Assembly: GCF_914484835.1 (NCBI RefSeq)
Contig: NZ_CAJZAR010000037.1
Span: 62,001 to 126,000, forward strand
Origin: Paraburkholderia tropica
GTDB taxonomy: Bacteria > Pseudomonadota > Gammaproteobacteria > Burkholderiales > Burkholderiaceae
DNA: 64,000 bases
Direction: 5' to 3'
The stretch's first letter is position 1. The number at the start of each line of letters is the position of its first letter. Under the pieces are notes generated by a model. That model saw nothing but the letters and a program-made list of their open reading frames with translations, made no database searches and had not been told where the DNA came from. Positions 8,664 to 17,686 of this stretch are shown one piece after another. The translations under genes and the position numbers were made by a program.

Positions 8664-8708
8664 TAGACCAAAAATGAAAATAAAGTCTAGAATGGACAAA
8701 AATGTCTA
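8664..8708. promoter_or_regulatory. Repeated operator-like sites in divergent promoter region
   Basis: An AT-rich island in GC-rich DNA between the divergent binding-protein and OCD-family genes. It contains TAGAC (8664-8668) and GTCTA (8685-8689) as an inverted pair, and the perfect palindrome GACA-AAAA-TGTC (8695-8706). The string GACCAAAAATG near 8666 is nearly repeated as GACAAAAATG near 8695. These are good candidates for binding by the YheO-type regulator encoded two genes downstream. Confidence 0.5.
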
Positions 8709-8764
8709 CACCCCAACCCCGTCCGGCGCGCCCCGCCCGCCGCGAGACTTCGAAGGAATTCAGC

Positions 8765-9772
8765 ATGTCCGCCACGACCGCTTCGCCGACGCTTTCCCAC
8801 GCCGCTCCGGCTGCCGCCCCCTTTATCGCCGATGCCGCGACAGTGCGCGCCGCGCTGCCTCATCTCGACGTGCGCGGCGTGCTCGCGCGCCTGTTCGCCT
8901 CGCTCGGACGCGGCGAAGCCGTGCAGCCGCCGCAGACGCTCGCGCTGTTTCCGCAGCAGGCGGGCGACTTCATCACCTATCTGGGCGTGCTCGCCGAAGC
9001 GGGCGTGTTCGGCGCGAAGCTCTCGCCTTACATCGCGGGGACGAATGGGGGCGCAAGCGCGCCCATCATCACGGCCTGGACCGCGCTGATGTCGATGCAG
9101 ACCGGCCAGCCGCTCATGTGGTGCGACGCCGGTTTGCTGACGACCGAGCGCACCGCGGGCACCACGGCGCTCGCCGTCGACCAGCTCGCGCCGCGCGAGG
9201 CGCGCCGTCTCGCCGTGATCGGCGCGGGCGCGGTGGCGCTCGCGCACATCCGCCACACCGCGCCGCTGCGCGCGTGGGAGAGCATCCGCGTGTTTTCGCC
9301 GTCGCTCGCGGACGATGCCGCACGCGCGGCGCAAGTGCGCGCGACGGATGCACGCGTGAGCGTCGAAGCTTCCGCCGAAGCCTGCGTCGCCGATGCCGAC
9401 GTGGTCATGCTCTGCACCTCGTCGGGCAAACCGGTGCTCGCGCTCGACGCGCTCACGAAACCCGCGCTCATCACCTCGATCAGCACGAACGTCGCGCAGG
9501 CGCACGAGATCGATCCGGCCGCGTTGGCCGCGCTCGATGTCTATTGCGACTATCGACTCACCACGCCGCAAAGCGCCGGCGAAATGACGATCGCCGCGCG
9601 CGAGCACGGCTGGTCGCCGGACGCGATCGTGGGCGATCTCGCCGACCTCGCCAACGACGCCTGCCCGCGCCCGGCCTACGCGCGCCACGCGTTCTTCCGC
9701 TCGATCGGCCTGGGCCTGGAGGACATCGCCATCGCTTACGCGCTCTACACGCATCTGCGCGCGGCGCGATAA
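8765..9772 (+). CDS. Ornithine cyclodeaminase/mu-crystallin-family dehydrogenase
   Basis: A 335-residue member of the OCD family, which uses NAD(P) to deaminate or reductively aminate amino and imino acids. The Rossmann loop is VIGAGAVALAH. KLSPYIAGTNGG is in the position of the substrate-binding lysine region, and DVYCDYRLTTPQSAGE and GDLADL match the C-terminal part. Start ATG 8765 has GAAGGA 8 nt upstream; the extension back to 8702 overlaps the operator region and is rejected. In P. aeruginosa DauB, also OCD-family, reduces the imino acid made by DauA to the L-form. The same pairing here suggests D-to-L conversion. Confidence 0.83.
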   Translation: MSATTASPTLSHAAPAAAPFIADAATVRAALPHLDVRGVLARLFASLGRGEAVQPPQTLALFPQQAGDFITYLGVLAEAGVFGAKLSPYIAGTNGGASAPIITAWTALMSMQTGQPLMWCDAGLLTTERTAGTTALAVDQLAPREARRLAVIGAGAVALAHIRHTAPLRAWESIRVFSPSLADDAARAAQVRATDARVSVEASAEACVADADVVMLCTSSGKPVLALDALTKPALITSISTNVAQAHEIDPAALAALDVYCDYRLTTPQSAGEMTIAAREHGWSPDAIVGDLADLANDACPRPAYARHAFFRSIGLGLEDIAIAYALYTHLRAAR

Positions 9773-9848
9773 GCAGTATCATCGACGTCCTTCACGTCAC
9801 CTTCACTGCCGCTTCATTGCCGCTTCACGCCGCCACAGGTCCGCACCG

Positions 9849-10535
9849 ATGCCGAAGAAAGATTCCGCGAAGTCCGCCGCGTCCCGCCCGTCCCGTGCCG
9901 CCAGCACGCCGGACACGCGCGCGCGTCTGCTCGAACGCTACGCGCACGTCGCGGACAGCATCACGACGCTGTTCTTCCCGTTCGCGGAAGTCGTGATCCA
10001 CGATCTCGCGGATCAGACCGTGGCGTATCTCTCGAACAATCTCTCGAAGCGCGAAATCGGCGACGACTCCGCGCTCGAGGACATCGAGGAAACCACGCGC
10101 AACAAGCTGCTCGGCCCCTACGAGAAAGTGAACTGGGACGGCCGCCGCATGCGCTGCGTGAGCACCGCGCTATTCGACGACGAGGGCCGCGCCGCGGGCG
10201 TCATGTGCATCAACCTGAACATCGCGGCCTTCGAGGACATGCAGGCGACGCTCGATCTGTTCCTGCGCGGCGCGGGCGTGATCGCGCAGCCCGAGGAACT
10301 GTTCAAGGACGACTGGCAGGAGCGCATCAACACCTTTCTGCACGGCTGGCTGCGCGAGCGTCAGGTGGCGCTCAATTCGCTCACGCGCGAGCATCGGCGC
10401 GAACTGGTCGAGGCGCTGCATGCCGAAGGCGCGTTCAAGGGCAAGAGTTCGGCGAATTACGTGGCGAAGGTGCTGGGCATGGGCCGCGCGACCGTCTACA
10501 AGCATCTGCGCGAGATGAAGGGCGACGCGGCATAA
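9849..10535 (+). CDS. YheO/DauR-type transcriptional regulator
   Basis: A 228-residue regulator with a YheO-like PAS domain (residues about 30-140; ITTLFFPFAEVVIHDL, AYLSNN, GVMCINLNI) and a C-terminal helix-turn-helix (about 185-222; SANYVAKVLGMGRATVYKHL). This architecture is that of DauR, which senses basic amino acids and represses dauBA in Pseudomonas. It lies 76 nt downstream of the OCD-family gene on the same strand. It probably controls both arms of the divergent locus through the repeats at 8664-8708. Confidence 0.82.
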   Translation: MPKKDSAKSAASRPSRAASTPDTRARLLERYAHVADSITTLFFPFAEVVIHDLADQTVAYLSNNLSKREIGDDSALEDIEETTRNKLLGPYEKVNWDGRRMRCVSTALFDDEGRAAGVMCINLNIAAFEDMQATLDLFLRGAGVIAQPEELFKDDWQERINTFLHGWLRERQVALNSLTREHRRELVEALHAEGAFKGKSSANYVAKVLGMGRATVYKHLREMKGDAA

Positions 10536-10613
10536 CAAACGCAGCCGCATCGTCTCGCGAGCGTCGATAATCGCGCGCACGCGCACACGAACGCAGCGGC
10601 CAAAAATGCCGGA

Positions 10614-10630
10614 GCCGCTACAATCGGCGG
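10614..10630 (+). promoter_or_regulatory. Possible promoter for glutaminase gene
   Basis: TACAAT at 10618-10623 is a good sigma-70 -10 element about 75 nt before the glsA start. No clear -35 is seen. A small inverted repeat, AGCGGC (10595-10600) with GCCGCT (10614-10619), overlaps it and could be an operator. Confidence 0.3.
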
Positions 10631-10697
10631 GACTGCGGCGCGCACTCCCGAACGTCTGCGCGCCGCCCTTCGCTCCTCGCCCTTGCCCGCGACGTCC

Positions 10698-11612
10698 ATG
10701 AACTACACGCCCATCCTCGACGCGATCCGCCGCGACCTGCAACCGCATCTCGGCTCGGGCCGCGTCGCCGATTACATCCCCGAACTCGCCAAGGTCCGCG
10801 CCGATCATTTCGGCATGGCGATCGTCACCGTCGACGGCCAGGTCCACCGCACCGGCGACGCCGACGTGCGCTTCTCCATCCAGAGCATCTCGAAGCTGTT
10901 CGCCTGCACGCTGGCGTTCCAGCTGCTCGGCGACGCGCTCTGGGAACGCGTGGGCCGCGAACCGTCGGGCACGGCGTTCAACTCGCTCATGCAGCTGGAA
11001 TTCGAAGCGGGCAAGCCGCGCAATCCGTTCATCAACGCGGGCGCGCTCGTGGTCACCGACGTGCTGTGCCGCCGCTTCGTGCAGGCCGAAACCGCGCTCG
11101 TCGATTTCGTGCGGCGGCTCTCGGGCGAGGCGGGCATCGGCTACGATCTGCGCGTCGCGCAATCGGAACTCGCGCACGCCGAGCGCAATCGCGCGATGGC
11201 GCATTTCATCGCCAGCTTCGGCAATCTGGAAATGCCCGCCGATACGGTGATCGACGCCTATTGCCGTCAATGCGCGATCGAGATGAGCTGCGTGGAACTC
11301 GCGCGCGCCGCGCTCTTTCTCGCCAACGGCGGCGTGTCGCCCGCGAGCGGCGACAGCGTGCTCGACGCGAGTTCGGCCAAGCGGCTTTCGGCGCTGATGC
11401 TGACCTGCGGGACGTACGATGCGGCCGGCGATTTCGTCTATCGCGTGGGGCTGCCCGCGAAAAGCGGCGTGGGCGGCGGCATCGTCGCGGTGCTGCCGGG
11501 CGAGTTCGCCGTGTGCGTGTGGTCGCCGGGACTCGATGCGACGGGCAACTCGGCAGTCGGCTCACTGGCGCTCGAATGGTTGACGACGCGCATCGGCCGC
11601 TCGATTTTTTGA
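10698..11612 (+). CDS. glsA: Glutaminase A
   Basis: A 304-residue glutaminase of the serine-dependent, beta-lactamase-fold family (like E. coli YbaS/YneH, about 310 residues). It hydrolyses L-glutamine to glutamate and ammonia. The catalytic Ser-x-x-Lys is Ser63-Ile-Ser-Lys66 in [28 protein letters not shown] and the C-terminal [23 protein letters not shown] are family hallmarks. ATG 10698 gives the family N-terminus ([10 protein letters not shown]). It is monocistronic and has no evident link to the neighbouring D-amino-acid genes beyond nitrogen metabolism. Confidence 0.93.
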   Translation: MNYTPILDAIRRDLQPHLGSGRVADYIPELAKVRADHFGMAIVTVDGQVHRTGDADVRFSIQSISKLFACTLAFQLLGDALWERVGREPSGTAFNSLMQLEFEAGKPRNPFINAGALVVTDVLCRRFVQAETALVDFVRRLSGEAGIGYDLRVAQSELAHAERNRAMAHFIASFGNLEMPADTVIDAYCRQCAIEMSCVELARAALFLANGGVSPASGDSVLDASSAKRLSALMLTCGTYDAAGDFVYRVGLPAKSGVGGGIVAVLPGEFAVCVWSPGLDATGNSAVGSLALEWLTTRIGRSIF

Positions 11613-11658
11613 GGCTTGTGGCAAGGGCAAACACAGGCAGGCACGCGGCGGGGCGCGG

Positions 11659-11664
11659 TATACT
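11659..11664 (+). promoter_or_regulatory. Possible -10 element of yjdM
   Basis: TATACT about 43 nt before the yjdM start resembles a sigma-70 -10 box. The -35 position is not convincing. Confidence 0.3.
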
Positions 11665-11706
11665 TGCGCGCTTTCGTTGCCCTGCTTCACGCACCAAGGA
11701 ATCCCC

Positions 11707-12048
11707 ATGAGCACTTTGCCGCCCTGCCCGAAATGCAATTCCGCGTTCACCTACGAAGACGCGGGCATGTTCATCTGCCCCGAATGCGCGCATGAATGGT
11801 CGGGCGAATCCAGCGCCCCCGCCGAAGCGGCGGCGAAGGTGTATCGCGATTCGGCGGGCAATATTCTCCAGGACGGCGATACCGTCACCGTCATCAAGGA
11901 CCTCAAGCTCAAGGGCTCGGGCGGCGTGGTCAAGATGGGCACCAAGGTGAAAAATATCCGCCTCGTGGACAGCGATCACGATATCGATTGCAAGATCGAC
12001 GGCTTCGGCGCGATGAGCTTGAAGTCGGAGTTTGTCAGGAAGGCTTGA
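11707..12048 (+). CDS. yjdM: YjdM/PhnA-type zinc-ribbon protein
   Basis: A 113-residue small soluble protein. The N-terminal zinc ribbon has Cys7-x2-Cys10 and Cys24-x2-Cys27. The C-terminal PhnA domain (about 44-113) contains [26 protein letters not shown] and [12 protein letters not shown]. Older annotation links it to alkylphosphonate use (phnA), but it is not part of the C-P lyase pathway and its function is unsettled. Start ATG 11707 gives the standard [10 protein letters not shown] beginning. Its 3' end overlaps the convergent MFS gene by 14 nt. Confidence 0.9.
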   Translation: MSTLPPCPKCNSAFTYEDAGMFICPECAHEWSGESSAPAEAAAKVYRDSAGNILQDGDTVTVIKDLKLKGSGGVVKMGTKVKNIRLVDSDHDIDCKIDGFGAMSLKSEFVRKA

Positions 12049-13288
12049 CGTTGTTTTGGGCGGCGGCCGTTCGTTCGTCGCGAAGCGTCGCCGTCAGCAA
12101 CATCGCCATGCAGGCCAGCGCCGACGCGGTGATAAAGACCGCGTTGAGCGATCCCAGCCAGCCCGGAAAATGGCCGCCCAGCACGTTGCCCACTGTCGTG
12201 CCCAGGCCCAGCAGCACATTGGCCACGGCAAACACGGCGGTCGCGGCCATCGCATCGACCGTCTTGCTGATATAGGCGGGAATGAGGCCGTAAATCGCGT
12301 AGAACGACAGGCCGAAGCACACGGCGGCGGCACGCAGTTGCCAGACTTCGGCATGGAACGCGATCAGCAGACCGGAGCCGGCCAGCGCCGCGAACGAAAA
12401 CGCGAGCGCGATCCGCACACCGGCCTTGTCCGCCGCCATGCCCGCCGCGAATCCGCTGAACAGCCCGACCACGCCGATCGTCGACCAGACCTGGCCGATG
12501 ATGTCGAGCGAATGGTGCCGCTCATCGGCCAGAAAACTCGACAGATAGTTTTGCCACGGCCCGCAGGCCATGCCGCTCAATGCCAGCAGCATCCAGACTG
12601 TGACGTTGGGACGTGTCACGAGTCGCCACACGCCGCCGGATGCAGAGCGATGCTCCGCGCGCGGCGGCGCCTCGCGGACGAAAACCTGCGGTGCGAAAAC
12701 GCGCAGCGCAAGCAGCCCGACAAGCGCGATGACGAGCGACGCCGAACCCGCCACGATCCAGATCGAGCGCCAGCCATGCTCCGGCAGGAGCCGCGCCACC
12801 AGCGCGCCATTCGCGAACTGCCCGTAGGCCGTCCCGCTGGATACGAGGCCGTTCACACGCGACCGGTAATCGAATGGAACCGTCTCCGAAATGGCGCCGA
12901 CGGTCGGGATCATCATGAACGCCGCCGTCGCGCCCAAGCCCGCGAGAGCGAGCCCAACCGACAGAACGTTCTGGACCTGCGCGACCAGCAGCAACAGCAG
13001 CGCCGCCGCAACGACCGCACCCACGATGACCTGCCCCGCCCCGTAACGTTTGACGAGGCGCGGACAAACCAGCGCCGCGACGAGATACGCGGTCTGCGCC
13101 CCGCCTGTGACGAGGCCGATCGCCGTATAGTCGAAGCCGAGACGTTGGCGCATCACCGGCACCACGAGCGCAAACAGATAGAGCCCAAAGCCGAACACCA
13201 CCGCCACGAACAGCGTAAAGACGACGGCCACGCTGATCGTGCGCGCGATCGACTGAGTGCTTGCAGACGTCATGGCGTTCGTCGTCAT
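12035..13288 (-). CDS. MFS transporter beside an ArsR-type regulator
   Basis: A 417-residue 12-helix major facilitator protein. Helix 1 begins near residue 20 ([17 protein letters not shown]). The loop 2-3 motif is degenerate (CPRLVKRYG), and a hydrophilic loop around 205-225 separates the halves. It resembles CynX/oxalate-formate-like anion carriers only loosely, so the substrate is unknown. The gene diverges from an ArsR-family gene across a palindrome, suggesting induction of the transporter when the regulator releases DNA. Alternative start at 13273. The end overlaps yjdM tail to tail. Confidence 0.8.
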   Translation of the reverse strand: MTTNAMTSASTQSIARTISVAVVFTLFVAVVFGFGLYLFALVVPVMRQRLGFDYTAIGLVTGGAQTAYLVAALVCPRLVKRYGAGQVIVGAVVAAALLLLLVAQVQNVLSVGLALAGLGATAAFMMIPTVGAISETVPFDYRSRVNGLVSSGTAYGQFANGALVARLLPEHGWRSIWIVAGSASLVIALVGLLALRVFAPQVFVREAPPRAEHRSASGGVWRLVTRPNVTVWMLLALSGMACGPWQNYLSSFLADERHHSLDIIGQVWSTIGVVGLFSGFAAGMAADKAGVRIALAFSFAALAGSGLLIAFHAEVWQLRAAAVCFGLSFYAIYGLIPAYISKTVDAMAATAVFAVANVLLGLGTTVGNVLGGHFPGWLGSLNAVFITASALACMAMLLTATLRDERTAAAQNNVKPS

Positions 13289-13318
13289 CGTGGCCTCGTC
13301 CTTTCTATATCGTTAAAT

Positions 13319-13346
13319 ATCTATATAGATAGACTACAATATAGAT
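13319..13346. promoter_or_regulatory. Operator-like palindrome between MFS and ArsR genes
   Basis: A perfect 12-bp palindrome, ATCTATATAGAT (13319-13330), lies in a short AT-rich island, with ATATAGAT repeated downstream near 13340-13346. It is about 30 nt from the MFS start and 55 nt from the regulator start, the usual place for an ArsR-type operator that also covers both promoters. Confidence 0.55.
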
Positions 13347-13385
13347 CGGACGAGTCAAGGAAAACGTGGAGGAAAAATTCAAGCC

Positions 13386-13724
13386 ATGCCGAAAAAGGAC
13401 ACCTTCGATGAGGTCCAGTTGCAAGAAGCGCTGAACGCGCTTTCGAATCGCCACCGGCTGACGATACTGATCTGGCTCACCGAGCCGGAAAAGCACTTCC
13501 CGCCGCAGCGGGACGCCGATCTGGTGAAGGATGGGGTCTGCGTCAGTTTCATCACCGAGAAGACGGGCTTGAGTCAGCCCACGGTGACCACGCATATGCA
13601 GGCGCTGGCGGCGGCGGATCTGGTGACGTCGAAGAAGATCAAAAACTGGGTCTACTACAAGCCGAATCGCTCGGCGATCGACCGCTTGCTCGGCGATCTG
13701 GACCGCGCGCTGCGGCCCGCCTGA
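13386..13724 (+). CDS. ArsR-family winged-helix regulator
   Basis: A 112-residue winged-helix repressor of the ArsR/SmtB fold. LQEALNALSNRHRLTILIWL is the conserved first helix pair, residues 53-75 (SFITEKTGLSQPTVTTHMQAL) are the HTH, and KIKNWVYYKPN is the wing. No CxC metal-binding pair is present in the recognition helix. The single Cys (Cys52), or an organic ligand, would have to be the signal, so it is unlikely to be a classical metal sensor. It diverges from the MFS gene, its probable target. Confidence 0.83.
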   Translation: MPKKDTFDEVQLQEALNALSNRHRLTILIWLTEPEKHFPPQRDADLVKDGVCVSFITEKTGLSQPTVTTHMQALAAADLVTSKKIKNWVYYKPNRSAIDRLLGDLDRALRPA

Positions 13725-13730
13725 TCGTGT

Positions 13731-14912
13731 TCAAAACCGGTGACGAATACCCGCCGTCACCAGCGTTTGATTGTCGCTGCGCGAAGCGCTCACGCCGCCG
13801 AGCGCCGCCACCGCCGGTAATCCGCGCGAATCCGTCCCGGACGCGTGCTGGTAAAACGCCATCGTGTAGAGATCGGTGCGCTTGGACAACGCATAGTCGA
13901 GCGCCAGATCCACCTGGTGATAATGCGCGCGCGTCACGCCGCTGCTCTGCGTATATGAATACGCCGCGCCCAGCATCAACGCGGGGCTCAGTTGAAACTT
14001 CAGATTCGCCTCGCCGATATTGAACGTGGCCGTGCCGCGAAACGCTTTTTCGGCCGCCGTGAGGCCCGTCACGGCCACCGTGCCCAAATCCGTGAAGCGC
14101 GTGTTGCTATACGCGAGGCCCAGCGTCGTCCGGTCGATCGTATAAGCCGCCGCGGCGGAGAAGATCTTCTGCGTGCCCGCCGATGCGAAGCCCGCATAAA
14201 CCGGGCTGTAGATATTGTTCGCAGTGGCGCTGTCGTTTGCCTTGTTGCCGAAGAAGGAATAATTCGGCCGGTCGGCGTCCTGGTAACCGACGCCCAGTTT
14301 CAGCGGCCCGCGCACGAAACCGGCGCCCACCGCGACGATACGGTTGGTGGCCATCGATCCGGCCTGATTGCCGAACGCGTACATGCCCGAAAGCGCGAAG
14401 CCGTGGAAAGGCGGCGTCGTGTATTTGACGGCATTGTTGACGCGCGCGAACGTGTCCTGGTTGTCGACGTCGCCGGGATGCGCGCCGTAGCCTGCGCCCG
14501 ACGCCGCCCAACTGCCACCCGCCGTGAGATAGCCGGTGTACCAGTAAGCGCTCGAATACTGGCGGCCCAACGTAAGCGTGCCTGCATTGCCCGACAGCCC
14601 GACGAACGCCTGCCGCCCGAAGAACGTGCCGTTCTGTGAAATCGTCCCCGAGGTCGCGCTATAGCCGTTTTCCAGCGTGAATATCGCCGATAGTCCCCCG
14701 CCCAGATCCGCGGCTCCCTTGATCCCCCAGACGCTCGAACTCGCGTTGCCGCTCGCGAGCGCATATTGATGCTTGCCGCCCGAGTTCGAATTGAACACCA
14801 TGCCGACGTCGGCGACGCCGTAAAGCGTGACGCTCGATTGCGCGTGCGCCACGCTCGCAAGCGTGCCCGTCATCATCATTCCCATCGTCACTGCGACTGC
14901 GCGATTCCGCAT
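13731..14912 (-). CDS. OmpC-like Gram-negative porin
   Basis: A 393-residue outer-membrane trimeric porin of the Burkholderia type. The 24-residue signal peptide (starting MRNRAVAVT) ends AHA before QSSVTLYGVADVG. The repeated beta-strand pattern, the constriction-loop region and the terminal Phe (GIRHRF) are present. Start 14912 is preferred over the 7-residue extension. It is the last gene of a LysR/MHS/M20 run on this strand, 90 nt below the amidohydrolase. It presumably admits the compound handled by those genes. Confidence 0.93.
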   Translation of the reverse strand: MRNRAVAVTMGMMMTGTLASVAHAQSSVTLYGVADVGMVFNSNSGGKHQYALASGNASSSVWGIKGAADLGGGLSAIFTLENGYSATSGTISQNGTFFGRQAFVGLSGNAGTLTLGRQYSSAYWYTGYLTAGGSWAASGAGYGAHPGDVDNQDTFARVNNAVKYTTPPFHGFALSGMYAFGNQAGSMATNRIVAVGAGFVRGPLKLGVGYQDADRPNYSFFGNKANDSATANNIYSPVYAGFASAGTQKIFSAAAAYTIDRTTLGLAYSNTRFTDLGTVAVTGLTAAEKAFRGTATFNIGEANLKFQLSPALMLGAAYSYTQSSGVTRAHYHQVDLALDYALSKRTDLYTMAFYQHASGTDSRGLPAVAALGGVSASRSDNQTLVTAGIRHRF

Positions 14913-15002
14913 GAAAAGAACTCCAGTTTCCACGATTTAGTTTTATTTCGATATCCGAATCAATCGCCGCGCGCGAATTCGAAAGAATTCGCGCGAGTGC
15001 TG

Positions 15003-16193
15003 CTATTGATCGTTACGCAGATACGCTTCAGTGAGCGCCACCCAACAGGCCGCGCCAATTGGAATCACTGCGTCGTTGAAGTCATAACCGTCGTTGTGCA
15101 GCGAGCAGCCGACCCATTCGCCCGTGCCGTTGCCCAGCGAGAAATAGCAGCCCGGCATGCGCTCCAGCATCCAGGCGAAGTCCTCGCTGCCCATCTGCGT
15201 GGAAGGCGGCACCTGAATCACCTTGTCCGCGCCCAGCACGCTCGCGATCGCCGCGCGCGCGATCTGCGCTTCGGCGGGCGTATTCATGATCGCCGGGACC
15301 ATGCGTTCGTAGACGATCTCCGCCTGCACGCCCGCCGACATCGCCTGATGCTCGACCACCGCGCGAATGCGCGCTTCGAGCAGATCGCGCACGGCGGGCA
15401 CGGTCGCGCGCACGGTGAGTTTCAGCGTGGCCGTTTCGGGAATCACGTTATACGTGCTGCCCGCCGCGATCTGCCCCACGCTGATGACGCCCGCATCCAC
15501 GGGCGCGACGTTGCGCGAGACGATGCCCTGCAACGCCACCACCGTCATGCAGAGCGCGAGCGTGGGATCGACGGCGCGATGCGGGATCGCGCCGTGTCCG
15601 CCCTTGCCGCGAAACGTCACCGTCACGCGATCGGACGAGCCGCCGAGCGGCCCGGCCTGCACGACCGCCTTGCCGACCGGCAGGCCCGGCGCGTTGTGAA
15701 AGGCATAGACGGCATCGCACGGAAAGCGCTCGAACAAGCCATCGTTCATCATCGCGAGCGCGCCGCTCAGGCCTTCTTCGTCGGGCTGGAAAATGAGGTT
15801 CAAGGTGCCGTCGAAGGCGCGCGTGGCGGCGAGGTAGTCGGCGGCGGCGAGCAGCGTCACCGTGTGGCCGTCGTGACCGCACGCGTGCATGCGGCCATCG
15901 ACGGTGCTCGCGTAAGGCAGGCCGGTGCGTTCCTGCATCGGCAGCGCATCCATGTCCGCGCGCAGGCCGATCCGGCGCGTGCCCTCGCCCACTTTCAACT
16001 GGGCGACCACGCCGTGACCGCCGATGCCGGTATGCACGTCGTAGCCCCATTCGGTCAGCAGTTGCGCGACGAGCGCGGCGGTATCCGGCACGTCGGCGCC
16101 GAGTTCGGGATGGGCGTGGATGCGATGGCGGATCGCGGCAAAACGCTCCGCCGAAGCCGCAAGAGCGGCGGGAACAGGATCGCGCTGATTCAT
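15003..16193 (-). CDS. M20D amidohydrolase (hippurate/N-acyl-amino-acid hydrolase type)
   Basis: A 396-residue zinc amidohydrolase of the HipO/IAA-amino-acid hydrolase group, which cleaves N-acyl or N-aroyl amino acids. The binuclear metal site is visible: HPELG, HACGHDGHT (Cys105, His107, His110), QPDEEG (Glu139-Glu140), and MGSEDFAWM. Start ATG 16193 (MNQRDPV) is chosen because the ORF extension begins with a non-ATG codon inside the upstream gene's tail. The MHS transporter gene ends 47 nt upstream, so uptake and hydrolysis of the conjugate are likely cotranscribed. Confidence 0.88.
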   Translation of the reverse strand: MNQRDPVPAALAASAERFAAIRHRIHAHPELGADVPDTAALVAQLLTEWGYDVHTGIGGHGVVAQLKVGEGTRRIGLRADMDALPMQERTGLPYASTVDGRMHACGHDGHTVTLLAAADYLAATRAFDGTLNLIFQPDEEGLSGALAMMNDGLFERFPCDAVYAFHNAPGLPVGKAVVQAGPLGGSSDRVTVTFRGKGGHGAIPHRAVDPTLALCMTVVALQGIVSRNVAPVDAGVISVGQIAAGSTYNVIPETATLKLTVRATVPAVRDLLEARIRAVVEHQAMSAGVQAEIVYERMVPAIMNTPAEAQIARAAIASVLGADKVIQVPPSTQMGSEDFAWMLERMPGCYFSLGNGTGEWVGCSLHNDGYDFNDAVIPIGAACWVALTEAYLRNDQ

Positions 16194-16240
16194 GGCAGTG
16201 GGTCGAGTCGTGGGAATGTCGATACGGCGGGCAAGCGGAT

Positions 16241-17566
16241 TCAATCGCGGCCCGGATGGCTCGGATAAAGCAGCAGCGCGACGAAGCTGATCAGCGACGC
16301 GCAGAGCAGATAGCCCGCGGGCGCCATCCGGCTGCCGGTCGCGCTGATGAGCCAGGTGACGGCGAGCGGCGCGAAGCCGCCGAAGATCGTCACGCCGAAG
16401 CTGTACATGATCGACATGCCCGTCGCGCGATGATGACGCGGCAGCGCTTCCATCATCATCGCCGTGCCCGCGCCCGTGCCGATCGACATCAGCGTGCCGG
16501 AGATCGCTACGCAGAGCATCACGAGCGGCAGCCCGGGCCCCGACGAAAGCAGCGTGAAGTTAGGAATCACAATCAACATCGAGAGCAGGCTGTTGGCGAT
16601 CAGCAGCGGCTTGCGGCGCGGCAGTTTATCGGCGAAACGGCCGAAGATCGGCGCGAGCACCAGCATCGTGAGACCCGACACGCAGGTCGCCGCGAACGCG
16701 GTCACCGGCGGCATATGCAGCGTGCGCACCAGATAGGTCGGCATATAAAACACGATCACGTACATCGACGACGTCGTGCTCGTCATCAGAAACGTGCCGA
16801 TCACGAGCGTGCGAGCGTGTTCGCGCATCACCGCGCCCACGCCGTTGCGCGCCGAAGGCTTTGCGCTCGCGTGCGTTTCTTCCAGATGTCTGCGGATATA
16901 CAGGCCGACCGGCGCGATCAACAGACCGAGCAGGAACGGCAGACGCCAGCCCCACGCTTGCAGCGCGTCGGGCGACAGCGATGCGGACACCGCGACGCCC
17001 GCGAGCGCGCCCGCGAGTGCCGCGCCGCCTTGCGTCGCCGCCTGCCAGCTCACGAAAAAGCAGCGGCGCGCCTTGCTGCCCGACTCCATCAGCAACGCGG
17101 AAGCCGCGCCGATTTCGCCGCCCGCCGAGAGCCCTTGCAACAGGCGTCCGAGCACCACCATGATCGTTGCGCTCACACCGATGCTCTCGTAGCCGGGCGT
17201 CAGCGCGATCAATGCGGTGCCGGCCGTCATCAGCGCGATGGTCAGCGTGAGCGCCGCCTTGCGTCCGCGCTGATCCGCGAGATTGCCGATGATGACCGCG
17301 CCGAGCGGGCGCATCAGAAACCCGGCGCCGAAGGTCGCGAACGACAGCAGCAAGGATGTGAGCGCGTTGCCGCCCGGAAAGAACAGCTTGCCGATGGTCA
17401 CGGCGAAAAAGCTGTACAGCGTGAAGTCGTACATTTCCAGCCCGTTGCCGATCGCGGCGGCAACGATGGCGCGGCGCGTGGGCGCGCGTCGGACGGGTTC
17501 GGCCGAATTCAACGTGTGGCTCATGGCGGACACGCCGTCGTTCAGCGCGTGGGGCATTTCGTTCAT
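16241..17566 (-). CDS. MHS-family metabolite:proton symporter
   Basis: A 441-residue 12-helix MFS carrier of the metabolite:H+ symporter family (citrate, 2-oxoglutarate and aromatic acid carriers). Diagnostic stretches are GNGLEMYDFTLYSFFAVTIGKLFFP, RPLGAVIIGNLADQRGRK (motif A) and RLLQGLSAGGEIGAAS (helix 4). ATG 17566 has GAGGA 6 nt upstream. It sits between a LysR gene and the M20D amidohydrolase on the same strand. It probably imports an acidic N-acyl amino acid or its product. Confidence 0.88.
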   Translation of the reverse strand: MNEMPHALNDGVSAMSHTLNSAEPVRRAPTRRAIVAAAIGNGLEMYDFTLYSFFAVTIGKLFFPGGNALTSLLLSFATFGAGFLMRPLGAVIIGNLADQRGRKAALTLTIALMTAGTALIALTPGYESIGVSATIMVVLGRLLQGLSAGGEIGAASALLMESGSKARRCFFVSWQAATQGGAALAGALAGVAVSASLSPDALQAWGWRLPFLLGLLIAPVGLYIRRHLEETHASAKPSARNGVGAVMREHARTLVIGTFLMTSTTSSMYVIVFYMPTYLVRTLHMPPVTAFAATCVSGLTMLVLAPIFGRFADKLPRRKPLLIANSLLSMLIVIPNFTLLSSGPGLPLVMLCVAISGTLMSIGTGAGTAMMMEALPRHHRATGMSIMYSFGVTIFGGFAPLAVTWLISATGSRMAPAGYLLCASLISFVALLLYPSHPGRD

Positions 17567-17686
17567 TGACGTCCTCTTGTCGGAGCGATCGGATAGCGGC
17601 GTGCGTCACCGGAAACCAGTGTTTGTTGCCAAAATCCACGCGACAAGTGACGGATTTTCAATCCATTGACGTCTGGTTATAGCGGC

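Noticed and set aside
7430..8677. A 415-codon plus-strand frame crossing the dehydrogenase and binding-protein genes
   Set aside because: It is antisense to two clear genes and very Arg-rich, so it is a composition artefact.
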